This document shows, piece after piece, positions 36,595-45,347 of a stretch of DNA of 64,000 nucleotides. Source of the DNA: Clostridiales bacterium (GTDB taxonomy: Bacteria; Bacillota; Clostridia; Christensenellales; Aristaeellaceae); assembly GCA_015056175.1 (NCBI GenBank), contig SVGT01000001.1, positions 1 to 64,000 of the forward strand. The letters are read 5' to 3'. The notes under the pieces are model-generated. The model had not been told where the DNA came from. It made no database searches and was given only the letters and a program-made list of their open reading frames with translations. A program made the position numbers and the translations under genes. The first letter of the stretch is position 1; each line of letters starts with the position of its first letter.

Positions 36595-38067
36595 TCAGCG
36601 GATCTGCATACCTACCGTATGGAGGAATTGGTTCAGCTGCTGCTTTCCCTTTTCATCCTGCTTAAACACGCCGCAGTCGCACAGCACCCGGTGGCACACC
36701 TTGCCAACCTCCCGGCGGATGAGCGCTTCTGCTTCATCCTCCTGCTGCGCAGCGCCACTCTCCCGCAGGATCTGCTCTGCCCACTCCCTGTGGGGAGAGT
36801 TTTCCGGCAGATCGCCCCTGCCCATCAGGTAGGGCTTCAATTCGGCCATTTCGGTTTTCAGGCGGCCGGGCAGAATAAACAGACCCATCACCTCGATCAG
36901 GCCGATATTTTCCTTCTTGATGTGGTGCAGATCGGCATGGGGATGGAAGATGCCCAGGGGATGCTCCTCACTCACCCGGTTATTGCGCAGCACCAGGTAC
37001 ATGGTGTACACATCGCCGTTCTTGCGCACCACAGGGGTCACGGCGTTGTGCTTTTCTCCGTTGGTTTCGGCATAGATACCCGCTTCCTCATCCGTATAGG
37101 CGCGCCAGGCTTCCAGCACGCGATTGGCGATGCGGATCAGCTCCTTATAATCCCAGGACACAAACTTAAGGCAGGTCATGGGCCAGTTGATGACCTCCGC
37201 CTTGACCGTCGCTTCCACCTCATACAGCGTCTGCGCCTTTTCCATGGGGAACACGTAGCCGCCGCCCTGGTAATGATCATGGCTCAGAATGGAGCCGCCC
37301 ACGATGGGCAGATCCGCATTGGCGCCGATGAAGTAATGGGGGAAGCGGTGGGCAAAATCAAGGAGCCTTTCAAAGGTCTTTTCGGTCATGTGCATGGGCA
37401 CATGCTCGCTGTTGAACACGATGCAGTGCTCGTTATAGTACAGGTAGGGCGAATACTGCAAATACCACTTTTCCCCCGCCAACTGCACAGGCAGGATGCG
37501 GTGGTTCTGGCGGGCGGGAAAATTCACCCGGCCTGCATAGCCCGGGTTTTCCCGGCACAGCATGCACTTGGGATAGCCGCTCTGCTTAGCCGTGCGTGCC
37601 TTGGCAATATCGCGGGGATCCTTTTCGGGCTTGGACAGATTGTAGGTGATCTCCAGTTCCCCGCAGGGGGATTCCACCGTGTACTGGATGTTCTGCGCCA
37701 CGCGGTGCACACGGATATAGTCCACGTCCCGGCACATCTTGTAGAACCAGGCGGTGGCAGCCCTGGGGCCGGACGCCTTTTCCAGCGCGCTGAACATATC
37801 GCGCACCCGGGAGGGATGGGGCGTTACGCACCCGGCCAGGCGGGCGGCATAGCGGTCGCGGGCATCCAACGTATCCTCGCACACGCCGCGATGAACGGCA
37901 TTTTCCGTCAACTGCTCAAAGCATTCGGCCAGATCGCCGCCGTCCACGTCCTCGCCTTCCGGCGCATCCAAAGCAAGCACTTCCAGAAAAAGATTGCGGG
38001 TGTAATCCTTGTCTTCCATGGCGATCAGGCCGCATTCCATCGCCTTTTTCAGTACCTTTTCCAGCAT
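36595..38067 (-). CDS. galT: UDP-glucose--hexose-1-phosphate uridylyltransferase, Firmicutes type
   Basis: PARQNHRILPVQLAGEKWYLQYSPYLYYNEHCIVFNSEHVPM; GSILSHDHYQGG; HPHADLHHIKKENIGLIEVMGLFILPGRL. Confidence 0.92.
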   Translation of the reverse strand: MLEKVLKKAMECGLIAMEDKDYTRNLFLEVLALDAPEGEDVDGGDLAECFEQLTENAVHRGVCEDTLDARDRYAARLAGCVTPHPSRVRDMFSALEKASGPRAATAWFYKMCRDVDYIRVHRVAQNIQYTVESPCGELEITYNLSKPEKDPRDIAKARTAKQSGYPKCMLCRENPGYAGRVNFPARQNHRILPVQLAGEKWYLQYSPYLYYNEHCIVFNSEHVPMHMTEKTFERLLDFAHRFPHYFIGANADLPIVGGSILSHDHYQGGGYVFPMEKAQTLYEVEATVKAEVINWPMTCLKFVSWDYKELIRIANRVLEAWRAYTDEEAGIYAETNGEKHNAVTPVVRKNGDVYTMYLVLRNNRVSEEHPLGIFHPHADLHHIKKENIGLIEVMGLFILPGRLKTEMAELKPYLMGRGDLPENSPHREWAEQILRESGAAQQEDEAEALIRREVGKVCHRVLCDCGVFKQDEKGKQQLNQFLHTVGMQIR

Positions 38068-38077
38068 ATTTCCTCCG

Positions 38078-38989
38078 TCACGGATGTATTTTTTCTACCG
38101 TATAGCCCAATTGTTCCAGTTGATCGGCAATGCCGTTTTCCCCTGCCACGTGGGCTGCGCCCACGGCAAAGAACACCTTGTCGCCGTTTTGCAAAAATGT
38201 CTGCGCCCGTTTTGTAAAGGCCAGATCGCGGTCCGCATACATTTGCCTGTTGTATGCAAGGATCTCCTCTGCCAGTTCCTCCGGCAGCATGGATACGTCG
38301 CTGTCCGCTTCCAGCATTTTGCGCATCGCCATGAGATCGCCCGTCTTCCATGCGTTGAGCAGCATCAGCGTAGCCAGCGCCGCCTGCTGGGGATACAGCG
38401 CATACATTCTGATCTGATAGGCGGCGATGCTGTCGCTCATGCCGTGGATCAGGGAAAACTGCTGCGCCACCGTTTCCAGCGGCACGATCTCCTTGTTCAT
38501 TTCCCTGGCGCGCCGGAGCAGAAACAGATCCACCCCAAGATTGGCGTCCAGCAGCGCATCCTGCACGGATCTTTCCTCCAGCAGCGACAGGATGCCGTGA
38601 GGCTTCATGGCGCTGAGCAGCCGTTTATCCATATTCAGTGCTTTGGCTGCCAGTTCCACCGTATCAGCGCCCAGCACGTCGCCCGTCTGCGTTCCGTCCG
38701 TGTAGTACACGTCCATGGCATACCGGAGCAGCTCCTCCGGGTGCTCCTGCTCATAGATCAGATCCAACTCCACCGCCAGCTTATCGCATGCATCAAAGGC
38801 TTCTAACACCGCATCCGGCAGGGGATACAGCGCCTCGTTGCCCACATGAATGGTACCAAAGAGATAGATGACATGCCCCTGCCCATCCGTGACCCGATAC
38901 AGAAGCGGCGTGCTGGCCGCATGGGCTGTGGGAAGTGCAAGCAGCAGGATCAGCGCCAGAATCAGCGCCATGTATCTTTTCTTCATCAT
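38078..38989 (-). CDS. TraB/GumN family secreted protein
   Basis: signal peptide MMKKRYMALILALILLLALPTAHA; YLFGTIHVGNEALYPLPDAV; VFFAVGAAHVAGENGIADQLEQLGYTVE. Confidence 0.85.
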   Translation of the reverse strand: MMKKRYMALILALILLLALPTAHAASTPLLYRVTDGQGHVIYLFGTIHVGNEALYPLPDAVLEAFDACDKLAVELDLIYEQEHPEELLRYAMDVYYTDGTQTGDVLGADTVELAAKALNMDKRLLSAMKPHGILSLLEERSVQDALLDANLGVDLFLLRRAREMNKEIVPLETVAQQFSLIHGMSDSIAAYQIRMYALYPQQAALATLMLLNAWKTGDLMAMRKMLEADSDVSMLPEELAEEILAYNRQMYADRDLAFTKRAQTFLQNGDKVFFAVGAAHVAGENGIADQLEQLGYTVEKIHP

Positions 38990-38990
38990 G

Positions 38991-39770
38991 TTACGCAATC
39001 CCATAGATCTTCCTGGCATTTTCCGTCGTGACGGCAGCCAGTTCCTCTGTGTCCATTTCCTTCAGTGCAGCCAGCTTTTCCAGTACATAGCGGGTATAGC
39101 CGGGCTCGTTGCGCCTGCCGCGCCGGGGTTCGGGCGCCAGATAGGGGCTGTCCGTTTCCACCAGCAGCCTTTCCGGCGGGATTACCTTGGCGGCCTCCCA
39201 CAAATTGGGCGCCTTTTTGAAGGTGAGCGATCCGGAAAAGGAAATGTAAAAGCCCATCTTCACATAGACCTTGGCCATCTCCGCGCTGCCCGTAAAGCAG
39301 TGGATGATGCCGCGGGGGCGATGTGCCAGGCTGCGCAGATAATCCGCCATATCGCCATGGGCGTCGCGGATGTGGAAGATCACAGGCTTGTCCGTTTCAA
39401 GGGCCAACTGCAACTGCTCGTCCATCACCTTCATCTGCACGTCCCTGGGCGACAGATCGTAATAATAATCCAGGCCGATTTCGCCAAGCGCCTGCACCCT
39501 GGGCATTGCAAGCATCTCCCTCAGCTGCCCAAGATAATCCTCCGGCACGTCCTTGGCTTCATGGGGATGCACGCCTGCCGCCGCCCAGATGAAGGGATGC
39601 TCCTGCGCCAGGGCGATCACCCGCCGGGAGGAAGGAAGATCGCTGCCCGGGCAGAGGCAGTATTTTACCTCAAACTCACCCATCCGGGCGAACACGTTTT
39701 CCAGATCACCCTCAAAGCGCTCATCGTCCAGATGGCAGTGGCTGTCAAAAATCTCCATATCCTTCTCCAT
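38991..39770 (-). CDS. tatD: TatD family metal-dependent DNase/hydrolase
   Basis: IFDSHCHLDDERFE; AAGVHPHEAKD; GEIGLDYYYDLSP; LVETDSPYLAPEPRRGRRNEP. Confidence 0.92.
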   Translation of the reverse strand: MEKDMEIFDSHCHLDDERFEGDLENVFARMGEFEVKYCLCPGSDLPSSRRVIALAQEHPFIWAAAGVHPHEAKDVPEDYLGQLREMLAMPRVQALGEIGLDYYYDLSPRDVQMKVMDEQLQLALETDKPVIFHIRDAHGDMADYLRSLAHRPRGIIHCFTGSAEMAKVYVKMGFYISFSGSLTFKKAPNLWEAAKVIPPERLLVETDSPYLAPEPRRGRRNEPGYTRYVLEKLAALKEMDTEELAAVTTENARKIYGIA

Positions 39771-39773
39771 GTG

Positions 39774-39799
39774 AAAAGGCGCAGCTCTTTGGCTGCGCC
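39774..39799 (-). terminator. Rho-independent terminator between kinase and tatD
   Basis: minus: ggcgcagc-caaaga-gctgcgcc-ttttc. Confidence 0.6.
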
Positions 39800-39812
39800 C
39801 TGCTTGCTGATG

Positions 39813-40925
39813 TCAGAATTTGCGGCGCAGCAGATCGTCCATCATGTCCTCCAGCTGATCCTGCTTCTTTTCAATATCGCGCAGCAGCGCCATCTGGGCG
39901 CGGGCGCGGATCAGGTTATGCTGGGGAGACTTGACGCGGAAATACAAATCGCCGTCAATATAGTCGGTCAGGAAACGCATGGCCAGTTCGCAGGTGATCA
40001 CCTTGATGCCAAGCGGCAGGCGGCGCAATTCTGCCTGGGTGAGGAAGCCGTTGGTTTCCTCCACAAAGCCCTCGGTAAAGGCGCGGGTCTTATCCATATC
40101 CAGCGCGATGCGGGTGGTGTCCGGCTCGTCCTCGGCAGCGGTGGAGGCGCCAAAGCGCACGGCGTCGCCGTAATCGTAGAGGCTGGAGCCGGGCATGACG
40201 GTATCCAGATCGATGACGCAGACCGCCTTGCCGGAGGTGATATCCATCATCACGTTGTTGGACTTGGTATCGTTATGGGTCACGCGCAGCGGCAGCGTGC
40301 CGTTGTCCAGCAGCTGCACGATCTGGTTCATCATGCGGCGGTGCTCAAAGAAGAATTCGATCTCGTCCTCCACCTTCTTCACACGGCCGGCCTTATCCTC
40401 GTCCACGGCACGGACAAAGGTGTAAAAGCGCTTGGTGGTGTTATGGAAGTTGGGGATGGGCACGTACAGATCCTTGGCGGGGAAATCCACCAGCAGACGC
40501 TGAAAATTGCCAAAGCCGCGGCCCACCTCGCGCATCATGTCCAGGCTGGTCACCATATCGGGGGCAATGGCGTTTTCAATGTACACATATGCGCGCCAGA
40601 AGCCGCCGTACTGATCCACATAGTACGGTTTGCCTTCCACGGTCTTGATGATATCCAGCACATGGCCGTCGGCGCACAGGCCCTGCATTTCCATGCTGGT
40701 GCGCAGATGCTCGGTCACCTGCACAATATTGCGCATCACGTTTTCCGGCTCCTTGAACACGTAACCGTTGATGCGCTGAAGCACGTACTGACAGGATTTG
40801 CCACAATCGTTGTAGAACAGATGGTAGGTCTGGTTCACATTGCCGCTGGACAGTTCCTGCACATCCATGTATTCACCCCGGAAGCAGAACTTGTTCAGTA
40901 CGTTTTTTATGCGGTTATAGATCAT
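39813..40925 (-). CDS. APH-like sugar kinase (N-acetylhexosamine 1-kinase/NahK-like)
   Basis: SGNVNQTY; LRVTHNDTKSNNVMMD; VIDLDTVMPGSSLYDYGDAVRFGAS. Confidence 0.75.
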   Translation of the reverse strand: MIYNRIKNVLNKFCFRGEYMDVQELSSGNVNQTYHLFYNDCGKSCQYVLQRINGYVFKEPENVMRNIVQVTEHLRTSMEMQGLCADGHVLDIIKTVEGKPYYVDQYGGFWRAYVYIENAIAPDMVTSLDMMREVGRGFGNFQRLLVDFPAKDLYVPIPNFHNTTKRFYTFVRAVDEDKAGRVKKVEDEIEFFFEHRRMMNQIVQLLDNGTLPLRVTHNDTKSNNVMMDITSGKAVCVIDLDTVMPGSSLYDYGDAVRFGASTAAEDEPDTTRIALDMDKTRAFTEGFVEETNGFLTQAELRRLPLGIKVITCELAMRFLTDYIDGDLYFRVKSPQHNLIRARAQMALLRDIEKKQDQLEDMMDDLLRRKF

Positions 40926-41950
40926 TTGATCTCATCTCCCTGATATCCGTTGGGGTTATGCTTCTGCCAGTTCCAAGCGTCGCGGCACATATCCTCCAGC
41001 GTATGGGAGGCCTGCCAGCCAAGCAGGGTATGGGCCTTGGTGGGGTCGGCATAGCAGGTGGCAATATCGCCGGGACGGCGGGGCGTGACCACGTAGGGGA
41101 TCGTCATGTTGTTCACTTTTTCAAAGGCATGGAGCAGCTGCAGCACGCTGTAGCCTTCGCCCGTACCCAGATTCACCACTTCGCAGCCCTTGTGGCTCAC
41201 GGCGTATTCCAGCGCCTTGAGATGGCCGTAGGCCAGGTCGCACACGTGGATAAAATCGCGCACGCCGGTGCCGTCGGGAGTATCGTAATCATCGCCAAAC
41301 ACACGGAGCTTTTCCAATTTGCCGGAAGCTACCTGGCAGATGTAGGGCATCAGGTTATTGGGCACGCCGCTGGGATCCTCGCCGATGCGGCCGCTCTCGT
41401 GGGCGCCGATGGGGTTGAAGTAGCGCAGCAGCACCACGCTCATATCCTTGCTGGCAAAGCAGTAGTCGGTCAGGATCCTTTCGTTGATCCACTTGGTCCA
41501 GCCGTAGGGATTGGTGCAGCCGGTGGGATAATCCTCACGCAGGGGCATCACGGGATTGGTGCCGTACACCGTGGCGGAGGAGGAGAACACAAGGCTGCGG
41601 CAGCCGTGCTTTTCCATCACTTTGCACAAAACCAGCGTAGCGTCCAGGTTGTTGCGGTAGTATTCCAGGGGCATGCTTACGCTTTCGCCCACCGCCTTGA
41701 AGCCGGCAAAGTGCACCACGGCGTCAAAGGGGCCAAACGCGGCAAAAGCGTTTTCCACATCCGCTTCCACGGTGCAGTCGCCCACCACCAGCGTAGCTTT
41801 TTTGCCCGTCAGTTCCTCCACGCGCTTCAGCGCCTCGGGAGAGGAGTTGGACAGATTATCCAGCGCCACAATTTCATGGCCCGCTTCCAGAAGACACAGT
41901 GCAGTATGAGAACCGATAAAACCGGCGCCGCCCGTCAACAAAACACGCAT
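40922..41950 (-). CDS. galE: UDP-glucose 4-epimerase
   Basis: MRVLLTGGAGFIGSHTALCLLEAGHEIVALDNLSNSS; PYGWTKWINE; RYFNPIGAHESG. Confidence 0.95.
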   Translation of the reverse strand: MRVLLTGGAGFIGSHTALCLLEAGHEIVALDNLSNSSPEALKRVEELTGKKATLVVGDCTVEADVENAFAAFGPFDAVVHFAGFKAVGESVSMPLEYYRNNLDATLVLCKVMEKHGCRSLVFSSSATVYGTNPVMPLREDYPTGCTNPYGWTKWINERILTDYCFASKDMSVVLLRYFNPIGAHESGRIGEDPSGVPNNLMPYICQVASGKLEKLRVFGDDYDTPDGTGVRDFIHVCDLAYGHLKALEYAVSHKGCEVVNLGTGEGYSVLQLLHAFEKVNNMTIPYVVTPRRPGDIATCYADPTKAHTLLGWQASHTLEDMCRDAWNWQKHNPNGYQGDEIK

Positions 41951-41975
41951 AATGGATGATCCCCCTTCAATCATA

Positions 41976-41989
41976 CGTCCGCACGGACG
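41976..41989. promoter_or_regulatory. Palindrome in gal operon leader
   Basis: CGTCCG-CA-CGGACG. Confidence 0.5.
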
Positions 41990-42004
41990 CACTTATACAA
42001 ATTT

Positions 42005-42033
42005 ATTATAAAAAAGAAATGATTTTATGTCAA
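42005..42033 (-). promoter_or_regulatory. Perfect consensus promoter of galE operon
   Basis: minus: TTGACA - 17 nt - TATAAT. Confidence 0.85.
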
Positions 42034-42087
42034 TTGCCGAAATATGACGGGAATACTTTTCTTCCCTCCCCCGTTGTATAGATATCC

Positions 42088-42116
42088 TTGCCCCCATGCC
42101 CAAGTCATGGTATGAT
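42088..42116 (+). promoter_or_regulatory. Promoter of ECF sigma gene
   Basis: TTGCCC - 17 nt - TATGAT. Confidence 0.5.
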
Positions 42117-42149
42117 GGTTTGGAAGTCCACGCAAAGGAGGAGTCACGC

Positions 42150-42701
42150 ATGTCGCTGTTTTCAAAGCGCACCGCTGCCGAGGATTTTGAACAGCTGGCC
42201 CAGAGCGCCGAAAAACAGGTATATCTGACCTGCCTGCGCATGATGCGCTCCCGGGAGGATGCGGAGGATGCCGCCCAGGAAACCATGCTGCGGGCGTACC
42301 GCGCTTTTTCCTCCTTCCGCAGTGACAGCAAGTTCCATACCTGGATCGACCGCATCGCCGTGAACACCTGCCTGGATCTGATCCGGAAAAAAAGAGCCAC
42401 GGTATCCCTGGACATGCTCCGGGACGAAGGCTTTGACGCCCCCGACGGCAAGAAAAGCGTGTACGCACTTTTTGACAGCAGGGAGCGCATGCGTCTGCTG
42501 AAGGAAGGCCTTGATCTTTTGCCGGACGATATGCGCACGGTGATCGTGCTGCGCGATATGGAGGGCCGCTCCATGGAGGAGATCGCATCGCTGCTTTCCC
42601 TTCCCCAGGGCACGGTCAAAAGCCGCCTGAACCGCGCGCGCAAAAAACTTTGCCAATTTCTTTCCCAAAATGCGGAACTTTTTGACCGTTCATCCGTCTA
42701 A
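42150..42701 (+). CDS. ECF-type RNA polymerase sigma factor
   Basis: YLTCLRMMRSREDAEDAAQETMLRAYRAFSSFRSDSKFHTWIDRIAVNTCLDLIRK; EEIASLLSLPQGTVKSRLNRARKKL; ATG 42150 with aaaggagg. Confidence 0.92.
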   Translation: MSLFSKRTAAEDFEQLAQSAEKQVYLTCLRMMRSREDAEDAAQETMLRAYRAFSSFRSDSKFHTWIDRIAVNTCLDLIRKKRATVSLDMLRDEGFDAPDGKKSVYALFDSRERMRLLKEGLDLLPDDMRTVIVLRDMEGRSMEEIASLLSLPQGTVKSRLNRARKKLCQFLSQNAELFDRSSV

Positions 42702-42723
42702 ATAGCTGAGAGGAGGAAAAACC

Positions 42724-43269
42724 ATGCAATGTGAACAGTTTCTCAGCCTTCTCGATGATTGGAAGAACGGCACGCTTGCTTCTGCGCAGGTACAGGAAGT
42801 AAAGGAGCACCTGCACACCTGCCCCCGCTGCCAGACGCTTATCAAAATGCAGGAGGACCTGCCCCTGCTGTTTGCAGATGAAGCGGTGCCCGCCGCCTTT
42901 ACCGACAGCTGGCACGCCGCCCTGCACAAGGAACATGCCGCCCGCAGCAAACGCATCCGGCACGATTGGATCGCCGCTGCCGCAGCGCTGCTGTTTACCG
43001 CAGGCGGCGCCCTGGTAACAGGCCGCCTTGCCGGCAGGGAAGCGCCCGCCCCCATGTACAAAAGCACCGCCGCGGATACCTCCGGCATCATGCTGGCCCG
43101 CGCCATGCCGGAGCCCGAGCCCACATTGTGGGAGCAGGCGCTGGACGTACTTTCCCGGGCCGGCGATTGGATACCGGATATCTGGCCGGGGCTTGTGCTG
43201 CTGATGATCGGCGCAGGAATCGCCCTGTGGCGCATCCTGCATCACATCTCTCTGAAAAAGAAAGGATGA
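42724..43269 (+). CDS. Zinc-finger (ZAS-like) transmembrane anti-sigma factor
   Basis: MQCEQFLSLLDDWKNGTLASAQVQEVKEHLHTCPRCQTL (H-x3-C-x2-C); TM segments; directly follows sigma factor. Confidence 0.8.
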   Translation: MQCEQFLSLLDDWKNGTLASAQVQEVKEHLHTCPRCQTLIKMQEDLPLLFADEAVPAAFTDSWHAALHKEHAARSKRIRHDWIAAAAALLFTAGGALVTGRLAGREAPAPMYKSTAADTSGIMLARAMPEPEPTLWEQALDVLSRAGDWIPDIWPGLVLLMIGAGIALWRILHHISLKKKG

Positions 43270-43991
43270 ACCGTATGAAAAACCTGCTTTGCAAACCGCT
43301 GATCCTGTCTCTGATCGTCGCGCTGCTTTTGTCCCTTTCCCTCCCCGCCTTTGCGGATGAGGACCGCACCGTCACCGTGGAGGGCAGCGCCTCCGTATCG
43401 CTGAAGGCCGATATGGCCACCATCGAGATCGGCGTGGAAACCAAGCATGCGGACGTGGCTGCCGCCCAGAGCGAAAACACCCGGGTGATGAACGCCGTCA
43501 TCGCCGCCCTGCAGGCATGCGGCATCAGCGAGGACGATTTGATCACCAGCAATTTCAACGTATACACCGTCTATGATTACAGCTATTCCTCCGTAGGCGC
43601 CGAGGAGCGCATCATGAACTACACCGTCAGCAACATGCTGTCCGTCACCGTGCGGGATCTGACCGTTATCGGTCAGGTGCTGGACGTGGCGGTGGAAGCC
43701 GGCGCCAATCAGATCTACGGCCTGAACTTCACCTCCACCGAAAGCAACGCCGCCTATCAGAAGGCACTGATGCGCGCCGTGGAGGACGCTCAGGAAAAGG
43801 CACAGGTGCTCTGCACCGCCTCTCAGGTGGAGCTGGGCAAACTTCTGCACATCGACGCGCAGGAAACGGGCTACGTCTACGGCGCCCGCAACACCTTCAC
43901 CATGGACGCCGCCTCCGCCAAGGGCGCAGCCATCGTGTCCGGCGACGTGCAGGTGGGCGCTACCGTCACCCTGACCTACGAGATCAAATAA
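43266..43991 (+). CDS. SIMPL (DUF541) domain secreted protein
   Basis: signal peptide ...LSLPAFADE; RTVTVEGSASVSLKADMATIEIGVETK; overlapping ATGA with anti-sigma gene. Confidence 0.88.
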   Translation: MNRMKNLLCKPLILSLIVALLLSLSLPAFADEDRTVTVEGSASVSLKADMATIEIGVETKHADVAAAQSENTRVMNAVIAALQACGISEDDLITSNFNVYTVYDYSYSSVGAEERIMNYTVSNMLSVTVRDLTVIGQVLDVAVEAGANQIYGLNFTSTESNAAYQKALMRAVEDAQEKAQVLCTASQVELGKLLHIDAQETGYVYGARNTFTMDAASAKGAAIVSGDVQVGATVTLTYEIK

Positions 43992-44002
43992 ACAGAGTAA
44001 AT

Positions 44003-44036
44003 AAAAAGCGTTCCGACAGTTCGGAACGCTTTTTTA
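44003..44036. terminator. Bidirectional terminator
   Basis: aaaaagcgttccga-cagt-tcggaacgctttttt. Confidence 0.9.
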
Positions 44037-44864
44037 TTGCCAGAAATCCTCCGTCAGCACGGGGCCGCCCTGCACTGCATCGGAGCATCTGCGGCAATCA
44101 GGGTTATCGCATCGGGTAACAGAGGGCTGCCTGCGGATCAGCGCCGCAGCCCTGTCCGCCATTTCTCTTGCCGGATACAGCCGCCACAGGCTGTTCCCCA
44201 CCATGATGCGCTTTTCAACAGTTTCCAGATGCGGCTGCATACGCTCAAAGCCGTTTGAACAGCTGCCTACCGCTGCGGGGCGCGTTTTGCCCTCTGCATC
44301 CAGCGCCCAGCGGACAAACAAATTGCGCCCTGCCAGCTGCTCCGCATAATGCAAAATGGTGGCACTGGTCAGATCCGTACCCATCAAAAGCACCCACCCA
44401 TCCTGTTCACACAGCGCTTCAAAAGGCGCATACACATGCCGCCAGTCCTGCCCGCCAATCAGCGTCCGGGCATCCTTTCCCACCGCCGCAAAGGAATTGA
44501 TGGGATGGTTTCCCCTTACGCAGCCGGGATGCAGCAGCACCTGTCGGGCAAAAGCGCCCATATCCTCCGTGGATATTTCCTTGCTGTGGACAGAATAGAT
44601 GCCGGGGGCAAGCGGATGTGTCCGGTACCATTCGTACTGCCCGCAGCCGTTGCGCACAGGGCTGTACCCGGCTGTGGGGCTTGCCAGAAATCCGTAGGAA
44701 AAGGCAGGCGTCATCACCGTGCAGCCTGCTTCCAGAAAGCCTTCCAGCAGTCTGTTTGCATCCACTTTATCCGGTGCAAAGGAGCGCAGGGAGGCATGGA
44801 TGCACACGCTTTTGCCGGCGATCCCCGTCTGCTCAAGGGCTTCCTTCAATTGCTCCGTCAGCAT
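44034..44864 (-). CDS. AAC(3)-family N-acetyltransferase
   Basis: GIAGKSVCIHASLRSFAPDKVDANRLLEGFLEAGCTVMTPAFSYGF; HPINSFAAVGKDA; GTDLTSATILHYAEQ. Confidence 0.8.
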   Translation of the reverse strand: MLTEQLKEALEQTGIAGKSVCIHASLRSFAPDKVDANRLLEGFLEAGCTVMTPAFSYGFLASPTAGYSPVRNGCGQYEWYRTHPLAPGIYSVHSKEISTEDMGAFARQVLLHPGCVRGNHPINSFAAVGKDARTLIGGQDWRHVYAPFEALCEQDGWVLLMGTDLTSATILHYAEQLAGRNLFVRWALDAEGKTRPAAVGSCSNGFERMQPHLETVEKRIMVGNSLWRLYPAREMADRAAALIRRQPSVTRCDNPDCRRCSDAVQGGPVLTEDFWQ

Positions 44865-44867
44865 TTG

Positions 44868-45344
44868 TCACAGCCCCCTGAGCCCATCGTACAAATCGTT
44901 AAAGCCTTTCATGGTGGCCGTGCGGCCAAAGGACAATTCCCTGTCCTCCCCAAACTCCAGCAGGAAGCACTTGGTCATCTCCTCCACCGTCTGCTCCAGG
45001 GTGGTAAAAAACTGTCCGTAGGCAAATTTTCCTGCCGGGCTGTCCTCGTCAAACTGGCTCAGGATCAGCCCCTCCGTCACCTGATCCAGCGGATACATTT
45101 TCAGGTGCATCAGTTCGTGCACAATGACCTCTTCCAGGTTTTGACCCCGGGGGTTATGGGCATTGAGCAGCAGCACGGCCTTCCGGTCGTCGCAGTCGAT
45201 TTTGAAATCCCCCGTCTTACGCCAGGACGCATCCTCCACAAACTGCAATTGCACATCCCACGGCGGGGTGATGCGCAGCTTCCTGACCCATTTTTCAAAC
45301 AGGCGCTGCGCCTTTTCCCTGTCAAAGGGGCCGGTAAAGTCCAT
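44868..45344 (-). CDS. Small metallopeptidase-like protein (HELMH)
   Basis: LEEVIVHELMHLKMYPLDQ; in operon. Confidence 0.6.
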   Translation of the reverse strand: MDFTGPFDREKAQRLFEKWVRKLRITPPWDVQLQFVEDASWRKTGDFKIDCDDRKAVLLLNAHNPRGQNLEEVIVHELMHLKMYPLDQVTEGLILSQFDEDSPAGKFAYGQFFTTLEQTVEEMTKCFLLEFGEDRELSFGRTATMKGFNDLYDGLRGL

Positions 45345-45347
45345 GTT

